Numbered from the stretch's first letter, positions 33,490 through 42,216 are shown. The stretch is 64,000 nt of DNA from an uncultured Owenweeksia sp. (GCA_937146805.1 CAKZRR010000017.1:1-64000), one strand, 5' to 3'. Made by a program: numbers and translations. Notes: a model not told the origin generated them from the letters alone.

Positions 33490-34197
33490 ATGAAGTATAA
33501 AAGGATATTACTAAAATTAAGCGGAGAAGCTTTAATGGGCGATCAAGAGTTTGGCATTAATGGCTCACGTTTAAACGAGTACGCTCAAGAAATTAAAACG
33601 GTTTCGGAAATGGGTGTTGAGGTAGCCGTAGTAATTGGCGGTGGTAATATTTTTAGAGGTTTATCGGGCGCCAGCGAAGGAATGGACAGGGTACAGGCCG
33701 ATTACATGGGTATGTTGGCTACCATGATAAATGGCTTGGCTTTACAATCGGCATTAGAAGGTGCCGGTGTAAAAACCAGGTTGCAAAGTGCCATTGAAAT
33801 GGATAAAGTGGCCGAGCCTTTTATTAGAAGACGCGCTACACGCCATTTAGAAAAAGGCAGAATTGTAATATTTGGAGGCGGAACCGGAAACCCTTATTTT
33901 ACTACTGATACGGCTGCGACCTTACGAGCCATAGAAATAAAAGCGGATGTAATTTTAAAGGGAACCCGTGTGGATGGTATTTATACGGCTGATCCTGAGA
34001 AAGATGCAAGCGCCACCAAATACGACACACTATCTTTTAAAGAGGTGTATGAAAAAGGTTTGAATGTAATGGATATGACGGCCTTTACATTGAGTAAAGA
34101 AAATGAATTACCTATTTTGGTGTTTGATATGAACATTCCGGGTAACCTGCAAAAGGTGGTAAAAGGAGAATCGGTAGGAACGTTAGTTAAAAATTAA
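33490..34197 (+). CDS. pyrH: UMP kinase
   Basis: A 235-residue uridylate kinase of the amino-acid-kinase fold, converting UMP to UDP in pyrimidine synthesis. Motifs: [19 protein letters not shown] at the N-terminus, [13 protein letters not shown], the [20 protein letters not shown] segment typical of bacterial UMP kinases, [20 protein letters not shown], and [17 protein letters not shown]. Length is standard. It is followed after 22 bases by frr, a widely conserved pair. Confidence 0.97.
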   Translation: MKYKRILLKLSGEALMGDQEFGINGSRLNEYAQEIKTVSEMGVEVAVVIGGGNIFRGLSGASEGMDRVQADYMGMLATMINGLALQSALEGAGVKTRLQSAIEMDKVAEPFIRRRATRHLEKGRIVIFGGGTGNPYFTTDTAATLRAIEIKADVILKGTRVDGIYTADPEKDASATKYDTLSFKEVYEKGLNVMDMTAFTLSKENELPILVFDMNIPGNLQKVVKGESVGTLVKN

Positions 34198-34219
34198 GGC
34201 TCTAATAAAAAGCAAAAAG

Positions 34220-34774
34220 ATGGAAGAAGTTGAGATCATTATTGAGAGTGCCGAAGAGCAAATGGCAAACTCCATTCAGCATTTAGAAAAGCAATTGCTA
34301 AAAATTAGAGCCGGCCGCGCCAATCCAAGTATGCTAGAAGGTGTAAAGCTAGATTATTACGGTACGCTTACCCCTTTAACGCAGGTAGGAAATGTTTCTA
34401 CACCCGATGCGCGAACGCTTACCGTACAGCCTTGGGAAAAGGGATTGATTCAAGAAATTGAAAAGGCCATTATGAACGCCAACTTGGGATTAAACCCTCA
34501 AAATAATGGCGATATGGTAATCATTAATATTCCGCCCCTAACCGAAGAAAGAAGAAAGGACTTGGTGCGTAAATCGCGCCAAGAGGCGGAGGACGCCCGT
34601 ATTGGAATTAGAAATGCGCGCAAAGAGGCGAATGATGAAATAAAGAAGTTGGATGGCCTTTCTGAAGATTCTGTAAAAGATGCCGAAAACCGTATTCAAG
34701 ATGTTACCAATAGCCATGTTAAAAAGGTGGATGTGGTAATTGAGAAGAAAGAAGTGGAGGTAATGCAGGTGTAG
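34220..34774 (+). CDS. frr: Ribosome recycling factor
   Basis: A 184-residue RRF that splits the post-termination ribosome together with EF-G. Family signatures: the long helix with LKIRAGRANPSMLEGVKLDY, YYGTLTPLTQVGNVSTPDAR, LTVQPWEKGLIQEIEKAI, NLGLNPQNNGDMVIINIPPL and TEERRKDLVRKSRQEAEDAR. Normal length. It follows pyrH in one transcription unit, and an AT-rich region with unrecognised genes begins just after it. Confidence 0.97.
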   Translation: MEEVEIIIESAEEQMANSIQHLEKQLLKIRAGRANPSMLEGVKLDYYGTLTPLTQVGNVSTPDARTLTVQPWEKGLIQEIEKAIMNANLGLNPQNNGDMVIINIPPLTEERRKDLVRKSRQEAEDARIGIRNARKEANDEIKKLDGLSEDSVKDAENRIQDVTNSHVKKVDVVIEKKEVEVMQV

Positions 34775-34845
34775 TTTTTAAGTCAATAGTCGGCAAACGG
34801 AAGGGTGGTGAGATAAACCATTTAGCCCATAACTAGAGTGTAAAA

Positions 34846-35187
34846 ATGAAAAGTCAAACCGCATTTATAATTCTGTTAATAGGGCTTCAATCATGTAGAG
34901 GAATTTATAAGATAACCCCCTGTGATAGATTGGGGAACATATCTGCGAAACAGTACAGGTCATCAATTTTGAATGAGATTAACGAATATTATTCGAAAGA
35001 CAGTAACAACCAAATAAAAAAGATTAAGAGTGTTAATTGCGATGAATATTGTGCAATGTCAAAAGACAACACCGCATTTGCAGTTCGGGTAGTATCTCTA
35101 AATAATCAGTTCGTTACGGATGCATTCTTATTTGATGAAAATCTCAAATTAATTTATGTGACTCATGAACTTCCGCCTGTTTACTAA
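34846..35187 (+). CDS. Short lipoprotein, function unknown
   Basis: A 113-residue predicted lipoprotein: signal peptide MKSQTAFIILLIGLQSC with the lipobox Cys near residue 17. The mature part has two further cysteines (ITPCDRL, NCDEYCAM) and a likely small alpha/beta fold ending LIYVTHELPPVY. I recognise no family. It lies in a stretch between frr and rsmI that is visibly more AT-rich than its neighbours and lacks conserved genes, so the region may be recently acquired (inference). Confidence 0.55.
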   Translation: MKSQTAFIILLIGLQSCRGIYKITPCDRLGNISAKQYRSSILNEINEYYSKDSNNQIKKIKSVNCDEYCAMSKDNTAFAVRVVSLNNQFVTDAFLFDENLKLIYVTHELPPVY

Positions 35188-35245
35188 AAAAAACTTTTAG
35201 CCGTCCGCTAGCTGTTATCACTTCAGTAGTAATACTGACGAGCTT

Positions 35246-35746
35246 TTGTCTTACTCAACGAGAGGTATTTCTACAAAAGAACCTTCATTTTTAGAAATAC
35301 CGGATAGTACGTATGGGTTGATTGGTAGACCACAAGAAATAATTGATATAGGCGAATGCAAAATTATTGCCGTTGATTCTATCACTCTTTGCTTTTCCCA
35401 TTATTCACTTGTGCTTTTAACATCATGTGACACTCTATATTCGATTATTGAGAAGTCACTTCTTACTCACGGCATTGATTCTTATAGAGGTATTAAAAGT
35501 AAAGTTTTGGCTAGTTCAATGATTGAATTAGTCCTAGAATTTGATAAAGCAACGCTTAAGATACCATTAATACATTCTCAAGTAAGTTATCGTGATTCTA
35601 ATAAGTACGATGAAACTATGTATTTCTGGAAAGTAAAAACAGGGTTCTTAAAAAAACGGATAGTTAGAATAGTTTTATCCGATTTTTATAGAAATGGAGA
35701 GAATAACTTCTTGCAAGTTTTAGAAGTAAAAAAGATTGCTATGTAG
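35246..35746 (+). CDS. Unrecognised protein, possibly a frameshifted lipoprotein
   Basis: A 166-residue frame opening at a TTG at 35246. No family recognised; content is alpha/beta (ECKIIAVDSITLCFSHYSLV, SSMIELVLEFDKATLKIPLI, RIVRIVLSDFYRNGENNF). The start is doubtful. In another frame just upstream (about 35208-35249) the bases encode a signal-peptide-like run LAVITSVVILTSFC with a good lipobox, and before that (35188-35208) another frame reads KKLLAVR. Reading across these needs two frame changes, so the gene may be a decayed lipoprotein or carry sequence errors. Neighbouring lipoprotein 34846-35187 ends just before it. Confidence 0.4.
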   Translation: MSYSTRGISTKEPSFLEIPDSTYGLIGRPQEIIDIGECKIIAVDSITLCFSHYSLVLLTSCDTLYSIIEKSLLTHGIDSYRGIKSKVLASSMIELVLEFDKATLKIPLIHSQVSYRDSNKYDETMYFWKVKTGFLKKRIVRIVLSDFYRNGENNFLQVLEVKKIAM

Positions 35747-35919
35747 TAAGATTTAGAGATAGCGTTTCTCCATCGCTTAGAAAAATCTTTATCTTAAAAC
35801 AACCTAGTTAGCACGTTCGATTTTGGAGTAAACAGTTATGATTCCGTTACTCAGGCTGCTGCAGGGAAATAGTATAAAAACAAAGTTTTAGGGGATACCT
35901 CAATTATTTAGATAACAAA

Positions 35920-36594
35920 TCAACCAACCCCCGCTAAACAAATAACAAACTCGCCTTTTGGCGGAGTGTTTTTAAAGTGTTCCAGTACTTCTGCTACTGT
36001 ACCACGTATGGTTTCTTCGTATAGCTTTGTGATTTCTCTAGAGGCAGAAACAGCGCGATTGGGATCGAGGTATTCCGCAAAGTTTTCCAAGGTTTTTACC
36101 ATACGGTGAGGTGATTCGTAAAAAATTTGAGTACGACTTTCGCTGGCCATGGCTTTGAGCTTAGTTTGGCGCCCTTTTTTTACGGGCAAAAAGCCTTCAA
36201 AAACAAAACTGTGGGCGGGTAAACCTGATAATAGCAAAGCAGGGATAAAGGCGGTTGCTCCTGGCAAACATTCTACCTCAATATCATTGCGCAAAGCTTC
36301 GCGTAGCAAAAGGTAGCCAGGATCGGAAATGGCGGGTGTGCCTGCATCACTTATTAAAGCAAGATGTTGTCCTAACTTTAATTGATCTATAAAACCACTT
36401 AACATTTTATGCTCATTGTGCATGTGGTAAGGCCGCGTGGGTGTGACAATACTGTAATGGCTAAGTAGTTTTCCGCTGGTGCGGGTGTCTTCCGCTAAAA
36501 TTGTATCGGCTTGTTGCAATACTTCAATAGCTCTAAAGGTAATATCCTTTAGATTTCCGATGGGTGTTGGTACTAAACTCAATTTTCCGTTCAT
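35920..36594 (-). CDS. rsmI: 16S rRNA (cytidine-1402-2'-O)-methyltransferase
   Basis: A 224-residue SAM-dependent methyltransferase of the tetrapyrrole-methylase fold, which modifies C1402 in the decoding centre. Visible motifs: SLVPTPIGNLKDITFRAIEV at the N-terminus, ILAEDTRTSGKLLSHY, LISDAGTPAISDPGYLL and CLPGATAFIPALLLSGLPAH. At the C-terminus GEFVICLAGVG closes the domain; the protein lacks the longer tail found in E. coli RsmI, which is common in this phylum. Its start overlaps the stop of the alkyltransferase-like gene (ATGA), so both belong to the trmB operon. Confidence 0.94.
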   Translation of the reverse strand: MNGKLSLVPTPIGNLKDITFRAIEVLQQADTILAEDTRTSGKLLSHYSIVTPTRPYHMHNEHKMLSGFIDQLKLGQHLALISDAGTPAISDPGYLLLREALRNDIEVECLPGATAFIPALLLSGLPAHSFVFEGFLPVKKGRQTKLKAMASESRTQIFYESPHRMVKTLENFAEYLDPNRAVSASREITKLYEETIRGTVAEVLEHFKNTPPKGEFVICLAGVG

Positions 36595-36938
36595 GCTTCA
36601 AAGTTTTGCGGGTCCAGCGTTTCGTTGGGATCCCAAAATACCGCTTTAAGATTTTGCACTTGGTTATTTTCTACTTCAATGCCTTCGTTTTCCAGCAACT
36701 GTTGCATAATATGGCTGCCCCCAAAATGGCTTTTACCACTAAGTAGGCCGTTTCTATTAACTACCCTATGCGCGGCAATGTTGGCTGCCGAGATACTGTT
36801 TTTCATGGCATAGCCTACCATACGAGCACTTTTGGGTGCGCCAATAAATCGCGCAATAGCGCCATAGCTGGTAACCTTACCATAAGGGATGAGGGCGGCT
36901 ACTTGGTGTACACGTTCAAAAAAATTTTTAGGGGGCAT
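36591..36938 (-). CDS. Alkyltransferase-like (MGMT-family) protein lacking the catalytic Cys
   Basis: A 115-residue protein of the O6-alkylguanine-DNA alkyltransferase fold, DNA-binding domain only. It has FFERVHQVAALIPYGKVTSY, GAIARFIGAPKSARMVGYAM and HRVVNRNGLLSG, but where true alkyltransferases carry PCHRV it reads AAHRV, so it cannot accept an alkyl group. Such alkyltransferase-like proteins bind damaged guanine and recruit nucleotide excision repair in other organisms. The ATG at 36938 starts at the domain edge; a longer in-frame extension would sit inside trmB and is unlikely. It overlaps the trmB stop by 11 bases and rsmI by four. Confidence 0.85.
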   Translation of the reverse strand: MPPKNFFERVHQVAALIPYGKVTSYGAIARFIGAPKSARMVGYAMKNSISAANIAAHRVVNRNGLLSGKSHFGGSHIMQQLLENEGIEVENNQVQNLKAVFWDPNETLDPQNFEA

Positions 36939-37602
36939 GCAGGCCAAATTTAAGATAGGTAATGGCCTTGCCTTTGGCTCTAAAAAGTTGCTCGTAATGC
37001 GTGGTAATATTGTGCAAAAAGTTATCCTTGTTAGAAATCTGTTTGTCAATATCATGAAAGGCTTCTAACACCGGTAAGTCCATCATTTGCAGCACGCCTT
37101 GTGTGTAGCCATGCAAAAATTCACTGTCGGTTTTAAGGTGTACTAAACCATCGGTTTTTAGTATTTTTTTATAGCGATTTAAAAAAGCAGGCTCGGTAAG
37201 GCGGTGCTTTAGGCGCTTGTATTTTATTTGTGGGTCAGGAAAGGTGATCCATATTTCGGACACTTCATTTTCGGCAAAACAAAAATCAAGCAGCTCAATT
37301 TGGGTGCGTAAAAAAGCCGCATTGGGCATTTTGTCTTCATCTACTGTTTGTGCTCCGTACCAAATACGAGCGCCTTTTACATCTACACCAATAAAATTTT
37401 TGTTGGGAAATTGTTTAGCCAGCGCCACGGTATATTCACCCTTACCACAGCCAAGCTCTAAAACTAGGGGTTGATCTTTTTTAAATTTACTTTTCCAATT
37501 ACCCTTTAAATCCAAGCCTTTTAATGCTTCTTCGCGGCTGGGTTCTACCACATGTTCAAACTTTGCATTTTCGGCAAAGCGTTCTAATTTTTTTCGTGCC
37601 AT
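36928..37602 (-). CDS. trmB: tRNA (guanine-N7-)-methyltransferase
   Basis: A 224-residue class I methyltransferase that makes m7G46 in tRNA. The SAM-binding motif VLELGCGKGEYTVALAKQFP, the acidic FIGVDVKGARIWYGA and the catalytic-region ITFPDPQIKYKRLKHRL, LTEPAFLNRYKKIL are all present. Length is typical. A -7 box (TACTTTTG, 37608-37615, minus strand) lies just upstream of the ATG, and the gene leads trmB / alkyltransferase-like / rsmI. Confidence 0.95.
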   Translation of the reverse strand: MARKKLERFAENAKFEHVVEPSREEALKGLDLKGNWKSKFKKDQPLVLELGCGKGEYTVALAKQFPNKNFIGVDVKGARIWYGAQTVDEDKMPNAAFLRTQIELLDFCFAENEVSEIWITFPDPQIKYKRLKHRLTEPAFLNRYKKILKTDGLVHLKTDSEFLHGYTQGVLQMMDLPVLEAFHDIDKQISNKDNFLHNITTHYEQLFRAKGKAITYLKFGLHAP

Positions 37603-37607
37603 GGCGG

Positions 37608-37615
37608 CAAAAGTA
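37608..37615 (-). promoter_or_regulatory. -7 box of the trmB operon
   Basis: TACTTTTG on the minus strand fits TAnnTTTG, six bases before the trmB ATG, implying an almost leaderless transcript. No clear -33 TTTG is seen. Confidence 0.35.
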
Positions 37616-37651
37616 ATACTATCGGCATTGTTTTCGGATATTGCGCGCCCA

Positions 37652-38737
37652 ATGAAATTAGAAGAAAAACGAACGATACTTTTTGGAGTTTTAAACTGGG
37701 GTTTGGGGCATGCTACGCGCTCGGTTCCGGTTATTGAGGCTTTGTTAAAACAAGGCTTTAATGTAGTGCTGGCGAGTGATGGAGAAGCACTTCGTTTTTT
37801 ACGAAATCGCTTTACAGATCTGGCCTATGGCGAGTTGCCCGCGTATAATATACGCTACGCCAAGGGGAAAAACAGTTTGTTGAGATTGGTTTGGCAATTG
37901 CCAAAAATAGTTGCGGTAAAGCGCAAAGAGCATCAGCAATTACAAAAGTTGATAAGGCTGCACAATGCAATAGGGGTAATATCGGATAACCGTTTGGGTT
38001 TTTATAGTAAAAAGCTACCGAGCGTATACATTAGTCATCAGTTAAGTATGGTAAGCCCCATCCCTTGGGCAGGAGTAAAAAAGATACATCATCGGGTTAT
38101 TTCAAAATTTGACGCCTGTTGGGTACCCGATTTTGAAGAGCGCAGTGTTTCGTTGGCCGGAGATATTAGCCACAGTAATAAACCCAAGGTGCCTCTTTAT
38201 TTTTTAGGGCCTTTATCCCGCTATAGCGGAAGAATAAATACGAGCCAGAAAAAATACAAGGTGTTAGCCGTATTGAGTGGCCCCGAACCACAAAGGAGTT
38301 TGTTGGCGAAAAAGCTGGAAGAGGAGTTACTGCAATTAAAAGTTGATGCGGTATTGATATTGGGCAAAGCCAGAACTGGAACCAAGCAAAAGGAAGGTTT
38401 GACTATAATAGATTGGGCGGACTCGGAGCAGCTATTAGAACTAATGAGTCAATCGGAAATGGTGATTAGCCGTTCGGGTTATTCCTCAATTATGGATTAT
38501 TATTATTTGGGAAAAAAGGCGCTGTTAATTCCAACTCTGGGGCAACCTGAGCAAGAATATTTGGCTAGATGGCAAATGCACTGTGGCCGTTTTGCCTATG
38601 TGGCACAAGATAAAATGGATTTGCCCAAAAACTTAAAGGAGGCGCAGCGCTACTCTGGTTTTTCAAAAAATGAACTACCTATTGAACCCAATTGGGAGCA
38701 GTTATTTTTGCTTTTTAAGGGTAAACGAGAAAGTTGA
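37652..38737 (+). CDS. MurG-like glycosyltransferase
   Basis: A 361-residue GT-B-fold glycosyltransferase. ILFGVLNWGLGHATRSVPVI at the N-terminus and SGYSSIMDYYYLGKKALLIP with LGQPEQEYLARWQ near the C-terminus match the sugar-nucleotide-binding pattern of GT28/MurG-like enzymes. The acceptor is unknown. The ATG at 37652 is preferred over one at 37601, which lies within the promoter and start of the divergent trmB and would add an unrelated N-terminus. The gene end overlaps the histidine kinase gene on the other strand by 36 bases. Confidence 0.82.
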   Translation: MKLEEKRTILFGVLNWGLGHATRSVPVIEALLKQGFNVVLASDGEALRFLRNRFTDLAYGELPAYNIRYAKGKNSLLRLVWQLPKIVAVKRKEHQQLQKLIRLHNAIGVISDNRLGFYSKKLPSVYISHQLSMVSPIPWAGVKKIHHRVISKFDACWVPDFEERSVSLAGDISHSNKPKVPLYFLGPLSRYSGRINTSQKKYKVLAVLSGPEPQRSLLAKKLEEELLQLKVDAVLILGKARTGTKQKEGLTIIDWADSEQLLELMSQSEMVISRSGYSSIMDYYYLGKKALLIPTLGQPEQEYLARWQMHCGRFAYVAQDKMDLPKNLKEAQRYSGFSKNELPIEPNWEQLFLLFKGKRES

Positions 38738-39748
38738 ACCTACGCCTTCGCCACTGCGGGCATTAATGGTTTGTTTGTGAGCTTCTAAAATGTGTTTCAC
38801 AATGGCTAAACCAAGGCCTGTTCCGCCTGCATCGCGTGAGCGACTTTTATCTACACGGTAAAAACGCTCAAAAATTCGTGGTACATCTTCTTGAGGAATA
38901 CCCAAACCATTATCGGCTATTTCGGTAAGTACCTGGTGGTGCATATCGTAAAACCTAATCTCTACTTTACCATTTTCTTTACCGTATTTAATGGCATTGT
39001 TAATTAAGTTAATAAGCACCTGCTCAATCTTTTGGCGGTCGGCTTCTACGCGTATGGGTTTTTCGTAGTCCCTATTAAAAACGAGTTTAATTTTTCGTTT
39101 TGCAGCATTTTCCTCTAGTAGCTCAAATACGTCCCGTACCAAATCAACTATATTAAAGTTACTTGGGTTTAGCTGCACCCTTAGTGCTTCAAGGTTGCTA
39201 ATGGCTTCTAAGTCGCTTACCAGATTTATCATTCTATCAACCGATTTATTAGCACGAACTAAAAATTTGCGATTAATATCGGGGTCATCCAAAGCGCCAT
39301 CTAAAAGGGTTAGTAAATAGCCTTGAATATTAAAAATGGGAGTTTTAAGTTCGTGCGAGATATTGCCTAAAAACTCTCGTCTAAACTGTTCCTTTTCCTT
39401 AAGTCCTTCAATCTCCGAGTTACGTTGCTCGGCCCATTCCGCCACCTCTTGGGTAACCATATCTAAGTTGGTGGTGCGTATTATTTCTTCTTCGTCCTTT
39501 TCGTTGCCAATTTTAAGGTCGTGTATGTTTTTGTAAATAATTTTAACCTTACGGTAGATGAAATTTTCGATGGCAAAGCGCAATAGTACATAGCTAATAA
39601 GGCTAATGGCAACCCCTAGCACTAAAATGGCACTACTTAAATACCATGTTTTGGTAATCCATAGCACCAAAAAACCGCCAAGCCATACAGCCAAGCCTGT
39701 AATGGCCGCAAAGCCCAGTGCTAATACGGATGGTTTTTCAAATTTCAT
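38702..39748 (-). CDS. PhoR-like sensor histidine kinase
   Basis: A 348-residue membrane kinase. Two N-terminal helices (about 8-32 and 35-58, ALGFAAITGLAVWLGGFLVL and AILVLGVAISLISYVLLRF) have almost no periplasmic loop, as in PhoR-type sensors. A short linker leads to the HisKA domain with FLGNISHELKTPIFNIQGYL (phospho-accepting His near 135) and an HATPase domain with N box QVLINLINNAIKYG, G1 ADNGLGIP, F box IFERFYRVDKSRSRDAG and G2 GGTGLGLAIV. It is directly downstream of its response regulator (36-base gap). The lack of a sensory loop suggests it senses through partner proteins, as PhoR does through PhoU and Pst (inference). Confidence 0.92.
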   Translation of the reverse strand: MKFEKPSVLALGFAAITGLAVWLGGFLVLWITKTWYLSSAILVLGVAISLISYVLLRFAIENFIYRKVKIIYKNIHDLKIGNEKDEEEIIRTTNLDMVTQEVAEWAEQRNSEIEGLKEKEQFRREFLGNISHELKTPIFNIQGYLLTLLDGALDDPDINRKFLVRANKSVDRMINLVSDLEAISNLEALRVQLNPSNFNIVDLVRDVFELLEENAAKRKIKLVFNRDYEKPIRVEADRQKIEQVLINLINNAIKYGKENGKVEIRFYDMHHQVLTEIADNGLGIPQEDVPRIFERFYRVDKSRSRDAGGTGLGLAIVKHILEAHKQTINARSGEGVGSTFSFTLKKQK

Positions 39749-39784
39749 AATATTCTCAAAGGTAATGGAAGCGTAAAAAGGGCG

Positions 39785-40474
39785 CTAGGCCTCAAACTTA
39801 TAGCCAACTCCTTTTACAGTTTTAATTAGTTTTTCACCAATTTTTTCGCGCAGCTTTCTAATATGTACATCAATGGTTCGGCCACCTACTACTACATCGT
39901 TACCCCAAATTTTGTCCAATATTTCATCTCTATGAAACACCTTACCTGGGCGGGAAGTAAGAAGTGTAAGCAGTTCAAATTCTTTACGGGGCAAATCCAG
40001 TTTTTTATCCTTTAAACTAACCTGGTATTTGTCGCTATCAATTTTAAGGTCGCCAAACTCTAAGCTATTATCCTCTTCGGGTACAGTGCTTTGTCCGTAA
40101 CGCCTAAGCAAAGCTTTAATGCGGCTTACCAAAACTTTGGGTTTAATGGGTTTGGTAATGTAATCATCAGCACCAGCATCAAAACCAGCTACTTGGCTGT
40201 AGTCTTCTCCACGGGCTGTTAAAAAAGCAATAAGGGTATTGGCTAAAGCGGGCTTACTTCTAATTTGATCACAGGTTTCAATGCCATCCATACCGGGCAT
40301 CATTACGTCCAACAAAATAAGGTGTGGTTTTTTTTGCTCGGCTACTTTTAGGCCATCAGCACCATTGTTGCTTGTTACTACATTAAAGCCTTCCTTTTTT
40401 AGGTTATAGCTTACAAACTCTAATATGTCATCTTCATCATCAACTAATAGTATGGTGTAGTCTGTGTTATTCAT
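39785..40474 (-). CDS. PhoB-like OmpR-family response regulator
   Basis: A 229-residue regulator: receiver domain (YTILLVDDEDDILEFVSYNL, phospho-acceptor Asp in HLILLDVMMPGMDGIETCDQ near residue 54, ITKPIKPKVLVSRIKALLR) and an OmpR-type winged helix (LPRKEFELLTLLTSRPGKVF, RDEILDKIWGNDVVVGGRTI, DVHIRKLREKIG). The ATG at 40474 gives the normal receiver start; a -7 box (TACTTTTG, 40493-40500, minus strand) sits upstream of it. With the kinase and the Na/Pi cotransporter nearby, a phosphate-response role is likely but unproven. Confidence 0.92.
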   Translation of the reverse strand: MNNTDYTILLVDDEDDILEFVSYNLKKEGFNVVTSNNGADGLKVAEQKKPHLILLDVMMPGMDGIETCDQIRSKPALANTLIAFLTARGEDYSQVAGFDAGADDYITKPIKPKVLVSRIKALLRRYGQSTVPEEDNSLEFGDLKIDSDKYQVSLKDKKLDLPRKEFELLTLLTSRPGKVFHRDEILDKIWGNDVVVGGRTIDVHIRKLREKIGEKLIKTVKGVGYKFEA

Positions 40475-40971
40475 AGCAACATTTGTTTGGTGCAAAAGTA
40501 TGTATAATGGCACAACTGCCGTGTTGCTTAACAATTGTTTAATATAGGTAGAGGGCTTTCTATATAGGCCATACAGCCATTTTTAAAGGCTATAGTAACT
40601 GTGTTATTCATGTTAAATAAGTAAAATTTAAACTACGTTTTTATTCTTACTAAGGTGAAAGTAACATCTATAAGCTCAGTTTGTAACCTATATGTATTGC
40701 AAATAACGGAGGCGCCTAAGTAAAAGGAAGAGGTTCATTTTTATGGAATTGTTTGAACTCTTTCAAGGTATCACTTTTAGTGGGTTTGTTAACAGTTGAT
40801 TAATACTTGGTGGACGAGAACCATATTTAACATGCTGTGGATGAGGTTTTTTTATTGAGATTAATGACAAAAGTTTGCAAGCGAAACCTAAAGCAATGTT
40901 TATTTTGGATTAACACAGAAGTAACATGGCCGCTCTTTATTTGCCAAAAATAAAAACACACAAATTTCCTC
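40475..40971. other. 497-base intergenic region between the regulator and the phosphate-type genes
   Basis: No convincing gene on either strand. The left end carries the -7 box of the response regulator (40493-40500, minus strand). The right end leads to the beta-helix lipoprotein gene and is AT-rich; a TTTATTTG at about 40936-40943 is a near match to a -7 box. This is the longest non-coding stretch in the window and lies between two divergently transcribed units, so it is the natural place for operator sites. I found no clear repeated motif by eye. Confidence 0.5.
40493..40500 (-). promoter_or_regulatory. -7 box of the PhoB/PhoR-like pair
   Basis: TACTTTTG on the minus strand, 19 bases before the ATG of the response regulator. 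No matching -33 TTTG at 19-21 bases. Confidence 0.35.
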
Positions 40972-42216
40972 ATGAAAAAAATTAAATCTCTTATGCTTTA
41001 TGCTGCCGCTGCAGTATTTACATTAACCACATCTTGTGATGATGATGACAAAACAACTCGTCAAGTTACACCTAGTAATGTAGTAATCGTAAAAGGTTCT
41101 GAACCTATTACTTCAAACACTACTTGGGGCTCAGATAAAATATACCAACTTTCGGGCAGAGTAACAGTAGAAGCCGGTGCTACTTTAACCATTGAAGCGG
41201 GTACCATTATAAAGGCCGAAGGCGGTAGAGAAGCTAATGCATCTGCTTTAGTTATTGCTAGAGGGGCAAAAATCATGGCCAACGGAACACCAATAGAGCC
41301 TATTATTTTCACGTCTGTTTTAGATGAGATAGAATTTGGAGAAACGGTTAGCCCAAATATGGATCCTTCATTTGCTGGCCTTTGGGGCGGTGTGGTAATA
41401 TTGGGTAACGCCACTATCTCTGCAGATGCTGCTTCGGTTCAAATTGAAGGTATTCCTCCAAGTGATGCTAACGGATTGTACGGTGGTACTGACGATGCAG
41501 ATAACTCAGGAGAAATGAGTTATGTTTCTATCCGCCATGGTGGTACTCTGATTGGAGAGGGTAACGAACTAAACGGCCTTACTTTAGGTGGAGTTGGTAA
41601 CGGTACTAAAATTGAAAACATCGAAATTGTATCTAATAAAGATGATGGTTTAGAGTGTTTCGGTGGTACCGTAAACGTAAGTAATATTATAGTTTGGGGT
41701 CAAGGTGATGATGCCTTTGATATTGACCAAGCTTACGCTGGAACCATTAATAATTTTGTAGGTGTAGCTAATGCGAATAGCGATCACGCTTTAGAGGTTG
41801 ATGGTCCAGAAGGTACGTATCTGGCTGGCTTTGTAATGACCAACGGCACCCTAATTGGTTACAACGATGGTGGTGTTGACGGTGGCGAGTATGCGGACTT
41901 TAGAGATGGTGCCATGGGTGCTATTTCAGGTTTGTACTTTGCTAATTTTTCGGAAGATTCGGATGCTGAGTTGGATGATGATGCTACTTCTACCAATTAT
42001 ATGAATGCGGATTTAGTGTTTACTAACTGGGAATTCAATGTGGACCACTTAACTGCCGGAAACATGACAGTGGCTGATATTTTAAAAGACAAATCTGCGC
42101 AGGGCGGTGCTCTTTCTGACCTGAGCTTTGCTAGTGTTGTAACATCTCCTACTGTAGGTGCTAATTTGGCTGACTTTAGCTGGACATGGACTGCGCAAAG
42201 CGGAAAATTAAACTAA
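40972..42216 (+). CDS. Right-handed beta-helix lipoprotein
   Basis: A 414-residue protein with lipobox LTTSC near residue 22 followed by an acidic DDDDK stretch, which in Bacteroidetes often marks surface export of lipoproteins. The mature part carries short repeated turns (VTVEAGATLTIEAGTIIKAE, ALVIARGAKIMANGTPIEPI, LTLGGVGNGTKIENIEIVSN, KDDGLECFGGTVNVSNIIVW) typical of a right-handed parallel beta-helix. It precedes a large TonB receptor and lies divergent to the PhoB/PhoR-like pair. I infer a surface binding partner of that receptor. No catalytic residues are recognisable. Confidence 0.78.
   Translation: MKKIKSLMLYAAAAVFTLTTSCDDDDKTTRQVTPSNVVIVKGSEPITSNTTWGSDKIYQLSGRVTVEAGATLTIEAGTIIKAEGGREANASALVIARGAKIMANGTPIEPIIFTSVLDEIEFGETVSPNMDPSFAGLWGGVVILGNATISADAASVQIEGIPPSDANGLYGGTDDADNSGEMSYVSIRHGGTLIGEGNELNGLTLGGVGNGTKIENIEIVSNKDDGLECFGGTVNVSNIIVWGQGDDAFDIDQAYAGTINNFVGVANANSDHALEVDGPEGTYLAGFVMTNGTLIGYNDGGVDGGEYADFRDGAMGAISGLYFANFSEDSDAELDDDATSTNYMNADLVFTNWEFNVDHLTAGNMTVADILKDKSAQGGALSDLSFASVVTSPTVGANLADFSWTWTAQSGKLN

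Noticed and set aside
36564-36953. Three overlapping plus-strand frames of about 60 codons opposite rsmI and the alkyltransferase-like gene
   Set aside because: They are antisense to well-supported conserved genes and show no domain or signal.
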